This document shows positions 53,091 to 62,637 of a stretch of 64,000 nucleotides of DNA, piece by piece. A program made the position numbers and the translations under genes. The stretch's first letter is position 1; every line of letters starts with the position of its first letter. The notes beneath the pieces were generated by a model, which had not been told where the DNA came from, ran no database searches, and was given only the letters and a program-made list of their open reading frames with translations. Source of the DNA: SIG480 sp045537045 (GTDB lineage Bacteria; Bacillota; Clostridia; Oscillospirales; JAAYXM01). The DNA lies in NCBI GenBank assembly GCA_045537045.1, contig JAZSOS010000023.1:35567-99566 (forward strand), in the 5' to 3' direction.

Positions 53091-53783
53091 TTAATAGCGG
53101 GCACCAAATATTCCCGTGCCGACTCGAACCATGTTCGCACCGCACAGAATTGCATTCCGGTAATCGCCGCTCATGCCCATAGACAAAAACTCCATACTAA
53201 TATTATCGTATTTTTTTGCTCCAATGTCAATAAATAATTGCTTCATTTTTATAAAAAAGCTTTTTTGCTCTTCTTCATCCTCGGAAAACGGGGGTATCGT
53301 CATAAGTCCGCGCACGCGCACACCCGGCAATTTTGCAATGTTTTGAACAAGTGAATGTGCATTTTCGATATCTGCACCGCTTTTGCTTTCTTCCCCGCCG
53401 ATGTTTATTTCAACAAGAATATCCTGAACAATTCCGCGCTTTATTGCGCACTTTGAAATTTCTGCCGCAAGCTTTTCCGAATTTACGGACTGGATAAGAG
53501 AAACCTTGCCGACAAGATATTTTACCTTGTTTGTCTGAAGCGTTCCTATAAAATGGAGAGGCGCACCGGTATATGCACCGCCCTCATATTTTTCGAGAAG
53601 CTCCTGCACGCGGTTTTCGCCGCAGGCATCAATTCCCGCCGCTACCGCCTCGCGCACACGGTCAGATTCGTTCATCTTCGTTGCGGCAACGAGCGTTATG
53701 TCAGCACCCGTTCTTCCCGTAAGCCTTGCCGCTTCGTCAATCTCACGGCGTATGTTCTGTATATTTTCTGATATTGCGCTCAT
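53091..53783 (-). CDS. YggS family pyridoxal-phosphate homeostasis protein
   Basis: A 230-residue PLP-barrel protein. LVAATKMNESDRVREAV contains the cofactor Lys, and HFIGTLQTNKVKYLVG and FLSMGMSGDYRNAIL are typical. It keeps free PLP in check. It sits just upstream of sepF, its usual place in Firmicutes. Confidence 0.93.
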   Translation of the reverse strand: MSAISENIQNIRREIDEAARLTGRTGADITLVAATKMNESDRVREAVAAGIDACGENRVQELLEKYEGGAYTGAPLHFIGTLQTNKVKYLVGKVSLIQSVNSEKLAAEISKCAIKRGIVQDILVEINIGGEESKSGADIENAHSLVQNIAKLPGVRVRGLMTIPPFSEDEEEQKSFFIKMKQLFIDIGAKKYDNISMEFLSMGMSGDYRNAILCGANMVRVGTGIFGARY

Positions 53784-53793
53784 ATCCTTACTC

Positions 53794-55014
53794 CTATTTT
53801 ACGATTTTCTTATTTTCCAAATTCTTTGCTGAAACTACTATTTCATCATACAGCAAAAGGGACTTTGTGTCAGCCGTATCATATGCTGAAACGTAATAGC
53901 TGTCCTTTTCAAATATGATGTCCACAGGCTTGAATTTTACCTGAGAATCAATAAGACAATAAACACCGTTGATGCCCTCACTGCTTACTCTAAGAGCTTC
54001 TCTCGGCACCTTGAGACCGGAGTACGTTTTTACAACCGCGCGTGCAGAGGTCTTTCGCACCTTTGTAAAGTTTCCGATATGCGTGTTACACTCAAACACA
54101 ACAAGCACTCGCCCGTCCTCAGGTTCCGTCAGGCGAACCACCTCTCCCGTAACCTGTGGGAGCGTTTTGTCGTTAAATTTAAGCGTCATTTCCGCACCCT
54201 CGGAAAAGCGCGCAGCGCTTTTTTCATCAACGGTTGCCGCAAAATACCAGATGTTGCTTGAAACAAGCTTGCCTACGGCATTTTTATCAGGAGTTGCATA
54301 TTTTTCTCCGGTTGAAAGAAACTCCGAAACCTGTGACGTAAGCACAAGCGATGGCGTCATAACCGCCTCATACCCGTCGGCATATTGAGAAAAATATCCC
54401 GCGGCAGATGCATAAATCCTGCTTTTGACGGTAGCCGCATTTCCGAGCTTTGCGCGCTCTGTGCGAAGCTGGTCTATAACATCCAGAAGCTCGGACTTGT
54501 CGCGGTAGATATATTCACGCATAAGTGTTGAAAGCTTAAGTTCTTCAACGGCGGTGTCGGTATTATCAGAAATCGGCTCCTGTTGCATTCTTATAAGTGA
54601 TATTGCATATTCGGAAATTCTGTCATTCGCCGCATTTATATCATAGCTTTCACCGCTTTGCGAATAAAGCGCCGACATTCTTTTTATCTGCTCATCAATA
54701 TCCGCTGCCTCATGGCTTTTGCGGGCTGCATCCTCGTTTGCGTAAACGACCGCAACCGCGCTTCCGTTTGCAACGCGCTCGCCCTCATACATATTCATTT
54801 CGAGCACACCGGAGCCATAGTTTTTAACCATCACCCGCTCGTCGCGGACAACGATACCGTCCATCTGCACAGCATCGTCAACCTCGGTGTATACCGCACT
54901 GACCGTTCTTACCGGATTGTACAGCGCCCGGTATGCCTGATATCCTATGTATGCACACAGCAAAACTGCAAGCACAACCGTTATTATCCGCGGAATCATG
55001 CCTTCCTTTTTCAT
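53794..55014 (-). CDS. HlyD-like membrane-anchored adaptor protein
   Basis: A 406-residue protein with an N-terminal membrane segment (IITVVLAVLLCAYIGYQAY), a barrel-sandwich/biotinyl-lipoyl-like part (MNMYEGERVANGSAVAVVY), a helical region and C-terminal beta domains. It resembles the HlyD-family proteins commonly upstream of yggS-sepF in Clostridia. No partner ABC transporter lies next to it. The role in envelope or division is inference. Confidence 0.78.
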   Translation of the reverse strand: MKKEGMIPRIITVVLAVLLCAYIGYQAYRALYNPVRTVSAVYTEVDDAVQMDGIVVRDERVMVKNYGSGVLEMNMYEGERVANGSAVAVVYANEDAARKSHEAADIDEQIKRMSALYSQSGESYDINAANDRISEYAISLIRMQQEPISDNTDTAVEELKLSTLMREYIYRDKSELLDVIDQLRTERAKLGNAATVKSRIYASAAGYFSQYADGYEAVMTPSLVLTSQVSEFLSTGEKYATPDKNAVGKLVSSNIWYFAATVDEKSAARFSEGAEMTLKFNDKTLPQVTGEVVRLTEPEDGRVLVVFECNTHIGNFTKVRKTSARAVVKTYSGLKVPREALRVSSEGINGVYCLIDSQVKFKPVDIIFEKDSYYVSAYDTADTKSLLLYDEIVVSAKNLENKKIVK

Positions 55015-55035
55015 TACACTTATGCCGGAGAGGAA

Positions 55036-55299
55036 TTATCCTATAACACAATCCTCCCCCAGCTCCTCCTCTTCGCTTGGTTCAAAGTATCGTAGCGCAC
55101 GTGACGGAACAACCGTCGAAATCGCATGCTTGTATATAAGCTGCTGACGCCCCTCACTTACAAGTACTACCGTAAAACAATCAAAGCCGCGCACAACACC
55201 TTTTAACTGGAAACCGTTTGTGAGAAACACGGTAACACTAACTCCTTCGGCTCTTGCCTTGTTCAAGAATACGTCCTGCAACCCTGCTGTTTTTGTCAT
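55036..55299 (-). CDS. hfq: RNA-binding protein Hfq
   Basis: An 87-residue Sm-like protein with LQDVFLNKARAEGVSVTVFL and GVVRGFDCFTVVLVSEGRQQLIYKHAIST, the Sm1/Sm2 motifs of Hfq (with the YKHAIST end). It has an acidic tail (EPSEEEELGED). It follows miaA, the classic miaA-hfq order, by about 40 bases. Confidence 0.94.
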   Translation of the reverse strand: MTKTAGLQDVFLNKARAEGVSVTVFLTNGFQLKGVVRGFDCFTVVLVSEGRQQLIYKHAISTVVPSRALRYFEPSEEEELGEDCVIG

Positions 55300-55338
55300 G
55301 ATAAATCACACTCTTTCTTTATACATTTTTACTGTATA

Positions 55339-56289
55339 TTATATAACATTGAAAGAGATGAAATTTATCGAAGATTGTAGTACATCAGAAAAATTTTTTG
55401 TTTTATCGACCGCTATCCAATTTATGCTTTTATTGCGTCGAAACCATGTCATCTGGCGCTTTGCATATCTGCGCGAGGCCTGCTTTACATTCTCAACCGC
55501 CTCGTCTTGGGTACATTTTCCTTCAAAATATGAGACAAGCTCTTTATACCCTATCGCCTGCATTGCGGTTGTATCGGAAGAGACACCCGAAGATAACAGC
55601 TTTTGAATTTCTTCCAAAAGACCGGACGCCATCATTTCGTCCACTCTTCGGTTTATCCTGTCATATAACAGTTCCCTGTTCTCATACATAAGGCCGATAT
55701 AAACGGCATCATACCGCGGCGGTCGCTTTTTGCTTTCCTCGTCGTGCGCGCTTATCGTCTTGCCGCTCATATTATAAACCTCGAGTGCGCGGATAACGCG
55801 CTTTACGTTGTTTTCATGTATCTGCGCCGCCCGCTCGGGGTCTACCTTTCTGAGCATCGAATGCATATACGCTGCACCATGCTTTTCATACAAAGCAAAA
55901 AGCTCTCGGCGGCATTCTGTATCCTCGCCCTCCTCAGCAAAATCTGTTCCGTTTACAAGCGAATCGACGTAGAGACCCGTGCCACCCACTATTACCGGAA
56001 GCTTGCCGCGGGAAAGTATGTCATCCGTAATCGCGCCTGCTTCCTTTACATAACGTGCAGCAGAATAGGATTCCGACGGGTCAATAATTGACAGCATATG
56101 ATGCGGAACATCACGCATTTCATCACGCGTCGGCTTCGCCGTTCCGATATCCATTCCGCGATATATCTGCATGGAATCGCAGGAAACAACCTCACCGCCG
56201 AAATGCTCGGCCAATGATACTGAAAGTGCGGTTTTGCCGGATGCCGTTGGTCCGACGATACATACCACTCTTTTTTTATTATCTGTCAT
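55339..56289 (-). CDS. miaA: tRNA dimethylallyltransferase
   Basis: A 316-residue enzyme with the P-loop VGPTASGKTALSVSLA and SCDSMQIYRGMDIGTAKP. It adds the isopentenyl group at A37; MiaB, encoded in the same operon, then adds the methylthio group. It follows mutL by 6 bases. Confidence 0.94.
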   Translation of the reverse strand: MTDNKKRVVCIVGPTASGKTALSVSLAEHFGGEVVSCDSMQIYRGMDIGTAKPTRDEMRDVPHHMLSIIDPSESYSAARYVKEAGAITDDILSRGKLPVIVGGTGLYVDSLVNGTDFAEEGEDTECRRELFALYEKHGAAYMHSMLRKVDPERAAQIHENNVKRVIRALEVYNMSGKTISAHDEESKKRPPRYDAVYIGLMYENRELLYDRINRRVDEMMASGLLEEIQKLLSSGVSSDTTAMQAIGYKELVSYFEGKCTQDEAVENVKQASRRYAKRQMTWFRRNKSINWIAVDKTKNFSDVLQSSINFISFNVI

Positions 56290-56295
56290 ATCAAA

Positions 56296-58284
56296 TCACA
56301 CTGTTCGCTTGAATTTCTTTTCAAGCTCGTTTTTTGTGTACTCTATCATAACCGGTCTGCCGTGAGGGCAGTAACGGATATCATCATTTAAAAGCACCCG
56401 CTTTGCAAGAGCGAAAAGCTCCTCTGGGCTGTTCTTCTGTCCGGCTTTGATTGCCGCCTTGCACGCAACTGAATACATCGTTTCTGAAATGACCTCAGGA
56501 AGCGATGCACGTGCTCCGCTTGCAAGCGTTTCTGCAAGAGAATCGAGAACGGACACTGCGTCATGTGCATCAATGCCGTCCGGTACGGCGGAAACTGCGA
56601 CCGAGCCGTCGCCGAAATCGTCTATTTCAAATCCGAGACCGAGAACCTCTTCACGGTTGTCAAGAAGTGCCGCGGCAGCACGCTTGTCAAGCGACATAAT
56701 CTCAGGAACAAGGAGAAGCTGAGTCTGTGGCGTGCCAACGCTCTCGCGCAGCTTTTCAAAGATAATTCGCTCATGCGCGGCATGCTTGTCTATAAAGACA
56801 ACGGAATCGCCGCTTTCTACAATAATATATGTGTTCATCGCCTCGCCGATATATCGGATGTCGGATGATACTTGCTTTTGATTTACGCCTTCGGTCTCTA
56901 TCGCTTCGGATGCAGGCGGAGAAATTTGCGCTTTTTGCGGTGCTGTATTAATCGGTTTGCTTTCGAGGTTATGTCCAACCACTTTTTCCGTCTTTTCTTC
57001 CGGCAGGTTTTCTTCCGGCAGGTTTTCTTCCTTTACAGATTCTTTTTTTACCGTATATTCAGGCATCTTCGGTGCGGAAAGCATCGTGCGCATACCGTCG
57101 GAAGAGCGTTTGAAATTAAGCTGCGGCATCTTCGGTACAGCAGAAACTTGTTCCTTTTCCCCTTCGGGTTTCTCTGGAGATTCCAATTTCACCGATAGAG
57201 GTTTTTCCTCAAAAACCTCTATGCGTGTCTGGTTCTCCGTTATGTTGTCAACCTGTACGGGTCTTTGTATCTGCGGCGGAACGATTTCACGTTTTTCGAT
57301 TTTTTCAAGAGCCGTTTTTACTGCAAAATAAACAAGGTCAAATACATCGCGCTCACGCGCAAATTTCACCTCGGTCTTTGCGGGGTGAACATTTACGTCC
57401 ACCTGACCGAGCGGAATTTCCATCATAAGAACGCAGGTGGGAAAACGCCCTTTCATTATGCGTTCTTTATAAGCGTTATCAAGAGCGACCGAGAGCATAC
57501 GCGATTTTATCGGTCTTCCGTTTACAAAGAAGAACTGCATCGCGCGGTTTCCTCTTGATGACTGCGGAGAGCATGTAAAGCCCGTAACCTTCATCCCGTG
57601 AAGGTCTTGTGCAATCTCGTGCATATTGTTTGCAAAGTCGCGCCCGAAAAGCGCATATATACAGTTTTTCATAACACCGTCACCCGGTGTATGCAAAATG
57701 TCCTTGCCGTCTTTTATGAACTTTATTGAAACCTCGGGATGCGAAAGCGCCGCAGATCTCACGACGGCTTCAACTGATGCGGCTTCCGTTGCATCCTTCT
57801 TGAGAAAGCGCATACGCGCCGGAGTGTTGTAAAACAGCTCACGAACGATGATGGTTGTACCATCGGGACAGCCGGACTCGTTCTCGCGGATTACCTGCCC
57901 TGCCTCAACGCGGACGGCAATTCCCATTTGTGCTGCGGCGGATTTTGTAATAAGGTCTATTTTTGAAACGGACGAAATTGCCGCAAGCGCCTCTCCACGA
58001 AAGCCGAGAGTGGCTATTTTTTCAAGGTCGTCTGCCTTTGATATCTTACTGGTTGCATGGCGGAGAAATGCAGTTTTTGCATCATCCGGCTCCATACCCG
58101 AGCCGTCATCTGTAACGCGGATATAGGTTATTCCGCCGTTCTGGATTTCGACCGTGACGGACTGAGAATGCGCATCAATTGCGTTTTCAACAAGCTCTTT
58201 TACAACCGATGCGGGATTTTCGACGACCTCTCCTGCCGCTATCATATTCGCAATATGCTGACCAAGAACGTTTATACGTCCCAC
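56296..58284 (-). CDS. mutL: DNA mismatch repair protein MutL
   Basis: A 662-residue GHKL ATPase (ENAIDAHSQSVTVEI; VTDDGSGM; TLGFRGEAL) with a variable linker at about 330-460 and a C-terminal dimerisation/nuclease domain. The nuclease-type motif reads FIDKHAAHERIIFEK and CPHGRP occurs at the end, so it is probably an endonuclease MutL as in organisms without MutH. The linker holds a 15-base tandem repeat (56993-57031) coding for repeated EENLP. The start is GTG with AAGGAGGG upstream. Confidence 0.95.
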   Translation of the reverse strand: MGRINVLGQHIANMIAAGEVVENPASVVKELVENAIDAHSQSVTVEIQNGGITYIRVTDDGSGMEPDDAKTAFLRHATSKISKADDLEKIATLGFRGEALAAISSVSKIDLITKSAAAQMGIAVRVEAGQVIRENESGCPDGTTIIVRELFYNTPARMRFLKKDATEAASVEAVVRSAALSHPEVSIKFIKDGKDILHTPGDGVMKNCIYALFGRDFANNMHEIAQDLHGMKVTGFTCSPQSSRGNRAMQFFFVNGRPIKSRMLSVALDNAYKERIMKGRFPTCVLMMEIPLGQVDVNVHPAKTEVKFARERDVFDLVYFAVKTALEKIEKREIVPPQIQRPVQVDNITENQTRIEVFEEKPLSVKLESPEKPEGEKEQVSAVPKMPQLNFKRSSDGMRTMLSAPKMPEYTVKKESVKEENLPEENLPEEKTEKVVGHNLESKPINTAPQKAQISPPASEAIETEGVNQKQVSSDIRYIGEAMNTYIIVESGDSVVFIDKHAAHERIIFEKLRESVGTPQTQLLLVPEIMSLDKRAAAALLDNREEVLGLGFEIDDFGDGSVAVSAVPDGIDAHDAVSVLDSLAETLASGARASLPEVISETMYSVACKAAIKAGQKNSPEELFALAKRVLLNDDIRYCPHGRPVMIEYTKNELEKKFKRTV

Positions 58285-58310
58285 GAAAATCCCTCCTTTT
58301 TTAAAATTAA

Positions 58311-60914
58311 CTATTCAGCTTCACGCGCACGCTTCGCGATATCAAAAAGCACCGATATCGCTTCAAGCGGGGAGAGCGTGTTTACATCCATATGCGCAAG
58401 CTCGGACAGGATAAGATCGCCCTCGTGCGAGCGCACGCGTTCTTTTGGAATAACAAACTCAGGCTTTGTTATCGCCTTGTCTTCTTCGAGACTTTCAAGG
58501 ATTTCCCTTGCGCGAAGCGTCACGGAGTCCGGAATTCCAGCAAGGCGGGCAACCTCTATACCATAGCTGTCATCAGCGCTTCCGCGCACGATTTTGCGCA
58601 GGAAGGTTATATCAAAGCCATGCTTTTTAACGGCAATGTTATAGTTTTTAACACCGTCAAGCTTTCCTTCAAGCTCTGTAAGCTCGTGATAGTGGGTTGC
58701 AAACAGCGTTTTTGCACCGATGCATTTCTTATCGGAAACATACTCTATGACCGCACGGGCAATCGCCATACCGTCAAAGGTAGATGTTCCCCTTCCTATT
58801 TCATCAAGGATTATGAGGCTTTTTTTCGTTGCTTTTTTTATAATCTCGGAAACCTCGTTCATTTCAACCATAAATGTGGACTGACCTGATGCAAGGTCAT
58901 CGGACGCGCCTATTCTTGTGAAAATTCTGTCCACAACGCCGATTTCTGCGCTTTTCGCGGGAACAAAGCATCCTACCTGTGCAAGAAGCGTGATAAGCGC
59001 AACCTGACGCATATAGGTAGACTTACCCGCCATGTTCGGGCCCGTAATTATCGCCATACGGTTATCACCGCAATCGAGATGCGCGTCATTCGGAACGAAA
59101 AGCGAATCGCGCATTACGCGTTCTACCACCGGATGTCTGCCATCCTTGATAACGATTTTTGAGCCGCAGTTCACCTTCGGTCTGTTATATCCATAGCGTG
59201 CAGATACGGATGCAAAGTTTACGATAACGTCAAGCGTTGCAAGCGCGGTAGATGTTTCCTGAATACGTACGGTGTTTTCGCACACGCGGTCACATATTCC
59301 GCGGAATATTTCATGCTCAAGGCGGTACAGCTTTTCCTGAGCGCCGAGAAGCTTCTCTTCAAGGATTTTAAGCTCTTCAGTTATAAAGCGTTCTCCGCCG
59401 GTAAGAGTCTGCTTTCTTATGTAGTGGTCAGGAACTTCACTGAGGTTTGATTTTGATATCTCTATATAATAACCGAAAACACGATTATAGCCTATTTTCA
59501 GATTTTTTATGCCCGTTTTTTCCTTTTCGCGGGCAGTAAGCTCTGCCATATATCCCTTGCTGTCCTCCTGCATACGGCGAAGCTCATCAACATCGGCATT
59601 ATATCCCTTGCGGATGATTTTGCCCTCTGTAATCGTTGTGGGCGGCTCATCGTCAATGGCATCATTTATAAGCGTATACATATCGGCAAGGGCATCAATC
59701 TTTTCGTTGAGGTTTCTAAGCATTCTTGCATCAAATGCCCGAAGCTTTTCCTTTATTGCAGGAAGCGCTTCAAAGGTCTTGGACATTGCCACAAGGTCGC
59801 GCGCATTTGCAATGCCGTAAACAACGCGACCGAGCAGACGCTCGATATCGCGCACGAAACGGAGACTTTCATTAAGCTCCTCGCGCAGCATCGGCTCTGC
59901 AACAAGTGCAGCAACAGCATCAAGCCGTTCGTTTATATCGTCAACCTTCATAAGAGGCTTGTCTATCCAGCTTTTGAGAAGGCGGCTTCCCATAGAGGTT
60001 TTAGTTTTATCTATCGCCCAGAGAAGCGAGCCGCGCTTTTCCTTGCTCCTCATTGTTTCGCAGATTTCAAGGTTTCTGCGCACTGACGGATCAAGAAGCA
60101 TATACTCCTCGCGTGAGTAAAACTCCATTTTATTTATATGTGAAAGGTTTGTTTTTTGCGTCTGGTGAATATACGCAAGAAGCGCACCGGCGGCATTGAC
60201 CGTCGGGCTGTTTTCCGCAAAGCCGACAGCGGAAGGCTCACTCACTCTGAAATGCGCACAGATGGCATCGCGGGCATTTTCAAAAGAAAATCCCTCGTCA
60301 TAGCCGCACTCAACATTGATGCAGAGATTTTTTTTCATATAATCGCAGGAAAATGCGTCCAGAGAAAAATCAAAGTTGACAATTGCCTCGCTGGGCGAAA
60401 ACTTGACAATCTCTCCCATAATCTGATCCTTGACATCGCTGCCTGAAAGCTCACAGCTTGATGCCGAACCGGTTGAAATATCTATAAAGCACACCGCGGC
60501 GGTCGTTTTGGCAACATATATACTGCAGATGTAGTTGTTGCTGTTTTCATCAAGCATCGTATTCTCAATAACCGTACCTGGCGTGACCACCCTCACGATA
60601 TCGCGGTGGACAAGCTTTTTGCCTTTACCGGCATCCTCTGTCTGCTCACATATAGCAACTTTATATCCCTTTGCTATAAGGCGTGCAATATAGGTTTCTG
60701 CCGAATGATACGGAACACCGCACATAGGTGCGCGCTCGGGCATACCACACTCTTTACCGGTAAGCGTAAGCTCAAGCTCGCGCGAAGCAATATTGGCATC
60801 CTCAAAAAACATCTCATAAAAGTCACCAAGACGGAAAAACAGAATGCTGTCTTTATTCTGCTCCTTTATTTGGAGATATTGCTCTATCATCGGAGAATAT
60901 TTCTGCTCACTCAT
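58311..60914 (-). CDS. mutS: DNA mismatch repair protein MutS
   Basis: An 867-residue MutS with the mismatch-binding domain (FFRLGDFYEMFFEDA), the Walker A motif TGPNMAGKSTYMRQ, the Walker B region LIILDEIGRGTSTFDG and the FATHYHEL motif. It pairs with the adjacent MutL. The start is taken as ATG 60914 (MSEQKYSP); GTG four codons upstream is possible, since neither has a strong ribosome site. Confidence 0.94.
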   Translation of the reverse strand: MSEQKYSPMIEQYLQIKEQNKDSILFFRLGDFYEMFFEDANIASRELELTLTGKECGMPERAPMCGVPYHSAETYIARLIAKGYKVAICEQTEDAGKGKKLVHRDIVRVVTPGTVIENTMLDENSNNYICSIYVAKTTAAVCFIDISTGSASSCELSGSDVKDQIMGEIVKFSPSEAIVNFDFSLDAFSCDYMKKNLCINVECGYDEGFSFENARDAICAHFRVSEPSAVGFAENSPTVNAAGALLAYIHQTQKTNLSHINKMEFYSREEYMLLDPSVRRNLEICETMRSKEKRGSLLWAIDKTKTSMGSRLLKSWIDKPLMKVDDINERLDAVAALVAEPMLREELNESLRFVRDIERLLGRVVYGIANARDLVAMSKTFEALPAIKEKLRAFDARMLRNLNEKIDALADMYTLINDAIDDEPPTTITEGKIIRKGYNADVDELRRMQEDSKGYMAELTAREKEKTGIKNLKIGYNRVFGYYIEISKSNLSEVPDHYIRKQTLTGGERFITEELKILEEKLLGAQEKLYRLEHEIFRGICDRVCENTVRIQETSTALATLDVIVNFASVSARYGYNRPKVNCGSKIVIKDGRHPVVERVMRDSLFVPNDAHLDCGDNRMAIITGPNMAGKSTYMRQVALITLLAQVGCFVPAKSAEIGVVDRIFTRIGASDDLASGQSTFMVEMNEVSEIIKKATKKSLIILDEIGRGTSTFDGMAIARAVIEYVSDKKCIGAKTLFATHYHELTELEGKLDGVKNYNIAVKKHGFDITFLRKIVRGSADDSYGIEVARLAGIPDSVTLRAREILESLEEDKAITKPEFVIPKERVRSHEGDLILSELAHMDVNTLSPLEAISVLFDIAKRAREAE

Positions 60915-60947
60915 ACCGTTACCCACTTCATTTCAAACTTTTATATA

Positions 60948-62348
60948 CTAAACCAATTCACCGTACATTCCCCATTTGGAGGAATCGGTAATGCGTGCTT
61001 TTGTAAAAGCACCTACGAGGGATGCTTCTCCCTTTACATAAACCGGACGGTTGCTTTCACACCTTGCAAGAAGGTTATATCCGTTCTGCTCCTCCTGAAC
61101 TGCTTCAACAAGAACATCCACTTCTGCACCGAGAAGCTTTCTGCTTTTTTCTTCGGTTATGGTATCCTGCAAATCGAAAAGGCGCTGAAAACGTGCCACC
61201 TTTTCACTGCGAGGCGTGGGGTCTTCCATTTCTGCGGCAGGTGTGCCGCTACGCTTTGAATATATAAAAACAAACAGACCGTCAAAGCCGATATCACGTG
61301 CAAGGCGCATTGTTTCTTCAAAGTCCTCATCAGTTTCACCCGGAAAACCGACTATAACATCACTCGTTACGGAGATATCCGGCATTTTGCTTCGTGCATA
61401 CGCAACAAGCGCACGGTATTTCGTGCTGTCATACCGGCGGTTCATAAGAGAAAGTATCCGGTCACTGCCCGACTGGAACGGCAGATGAATGTGCTTTGCA
61501 ACCTTTTCGCATTTTGCCATCGTATCAAACAAGCGCGGTGTTGCATCCTTCGGGTGACTCGTCATAAAGCGTATTCTGAAATCGCCGGGTATCTCATTTA
61601 TCATTTCGAGAAGAGAAGAAAAGTCTACGTTCTCATCAAGGTCATTTCCGTAAGAATTTACGTTCTGACCAAGCAGAGTTACATCACGGCAGCCCTCGCG
61701 CACCAGTGCCGCAACCTCGGCGACAACCTTTTTAGGATCACGCGAGCGTTCTCTTCCGCGGACGTAAGGAACGATACAGTAAGTGCAGAAATTGTTGCAC
61801 CCATACATTATCGAAACCCACGCCTTTGTTTTGTCCTTGCGAAGCACGGGAAGCCCCTCTGCTATATATCCGTCGGACTTTTCAATATCAAACACGCGCT
61901 TTTCACCGGTGAGCGCGCGGTACAAAAGCTCCGGAAAACGCGGCAGGGCGTGAACGCCGAAAACAAGCTTTACGTGCGGATAGCTTTTTTTTATCTTTTC
62001 CGCCATCTGCGGCTGCTGAACCATACATCCGCACACCGCGATAAGGCAATTTCTTTTTCTCTTAACGTGAATAAGCTGGCCTACGTTTCCAAGCACCCTT
62101 TGCTCTGCGTGCTCACGCACGGCGCAGGAGTTTATAACAATAACATCAGCATCATTTTCATCGAACACCTGAGTATATCCCATTTCCATGAGAATACCGC
62201 GGATAATCTCGCTGTCCGCCTCATTCTGCTGACAGCCGTAAGTGTCAACAAACGCAGTGGGACGCTTTCCCATATTCAAATCTGCCACAGCGCGGATATA
62301 TTCCTGCTGACGGCAAAGTAATTCTTCCGGAATCTCTTTAACATTCAT
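60948..62348 (-). CDS. miaB: tRNA-2-methylthio-N6-dimethylallyladenosine synthase
   Basis: A 466-residue radical SAM methylthiotransferase. The N-terminal domain has TYGCQQNEADSE and other Cys, the radical SAM site is CNNFCTYCIVPYVRGRERSR (CxxxCxxC), and a C-terminal TRAM domain follows. It is the first gene of miaB-mutS-mutL-miaA. The ATG at 62348 is about 13 bases after GGGGAA. Confidence 0.94.
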   Translation of the reverse strand: MNVKEIPEELLCRQQEYIRAVADLNMGKRPTAFVDTYGCQQNEADSEIIRGILMEMGYTQVFDENDADVIVINSCAVREHAEQRVLGNVGQLIHVKRKRNCLIAVCGCMVQQPQMAEKIKKSYPHVKLVFGVHALPRFPELLYRALTGEKRVFDIEKSDGYIAEGLPVLRKDKTKAWVSIMYGCNNFCTYCIVPYVRGRERSRDPKKVVAEVAALVREGCRDVTLLGQNVNSYGNDLDENVDFSSLLEMINEIPGDFRIRFMTSHPKDATPRLFDTMAKCEKVAKHIHLPFQSGSDRILSLMNRRYDSTKYRALVAYARSKMPDISVTSDVIVGFPGETDEDFEETMRLARDIGFDGLFVFIYSKRSGTPAAEMEDPTPRSEKVARFQRLFDLQDTITEEKSRKLLGAEVDVLVEAVQEEQNGYNLLARCESNRPVYVKGEASLVGAFTKARITDSSKWGMYGELV

Positions 62349-62397
62349 AATTTTCAAAAATTCCCCATTCTTATGAATACACAAATAATCACAGCGT

Positions 62398-62430
62398 ATT
62401 ATACCATAAGCGCAAGCAAAATGGTATAAT
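62398..62430. repeat. inverted ATTATACCAT/ATGGTATAAT pair upstream of miaB
   Basis: ATTATACCAT at 62398-62407 and ATGGTATAAT at 62421-62430 form a perfect 10-bp inverted repeat around 13 bases. The minus-strand copy reads TGGTATAAT, an extended -10, and may be the miaB promoter, about 50 bases before its start. Confidence 0.55.
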
Positions 62431-62483
62431 GTAGCCATATTTTCCGTTTTCCGGCGAAGCCGGAGAGGAAAACGGCATTAAAT

Positions 62484-62518
62484 TGGTATAATAACTGCTA
62501 TTAGCAGTTATTATACCA
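62484..62518. repeat. perfect 16-bp palindrome with TGGTATAAT ends
   Basis: TGGTATAATAACTGCT and its exact complement flank a three-base loop. Each arm contains TGGTATAAT. A further TTAAATTGG (62478-62486) and CCAATTTAA (62528-62536) nest around it. On the minus strand TTTAAA at 62533-62538 lies 17 bases from TATAAT at 62510-62515, so one arm may be a promoter for miaB with the palindrome as operator. Confidence 0.55.
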
Positions 62519-62582
62519 CATCTTGTGTCCAATTTAAATACTTTTCTACAAAATTTTCAAAAAATATTTTAATTTTTCAGCA

Positions 62583-62617
62583 CAAAAAATGGGCGGCGGT
62601 GCAAAATGCACCGCCGC
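62583..62617 (-). terminator. intrinsic terminator of pckG
   Basis: A perfect 11-bp GC-rich stem, GCGGCGGTGCA with TGCACCGCCGC, lies just downstream of the pckG stop and is followed on the minus strand by TTTTTT. Confidence 0.85.
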
Positions 62618-62637
62618 ATATTTTTTACTTTATGAAA

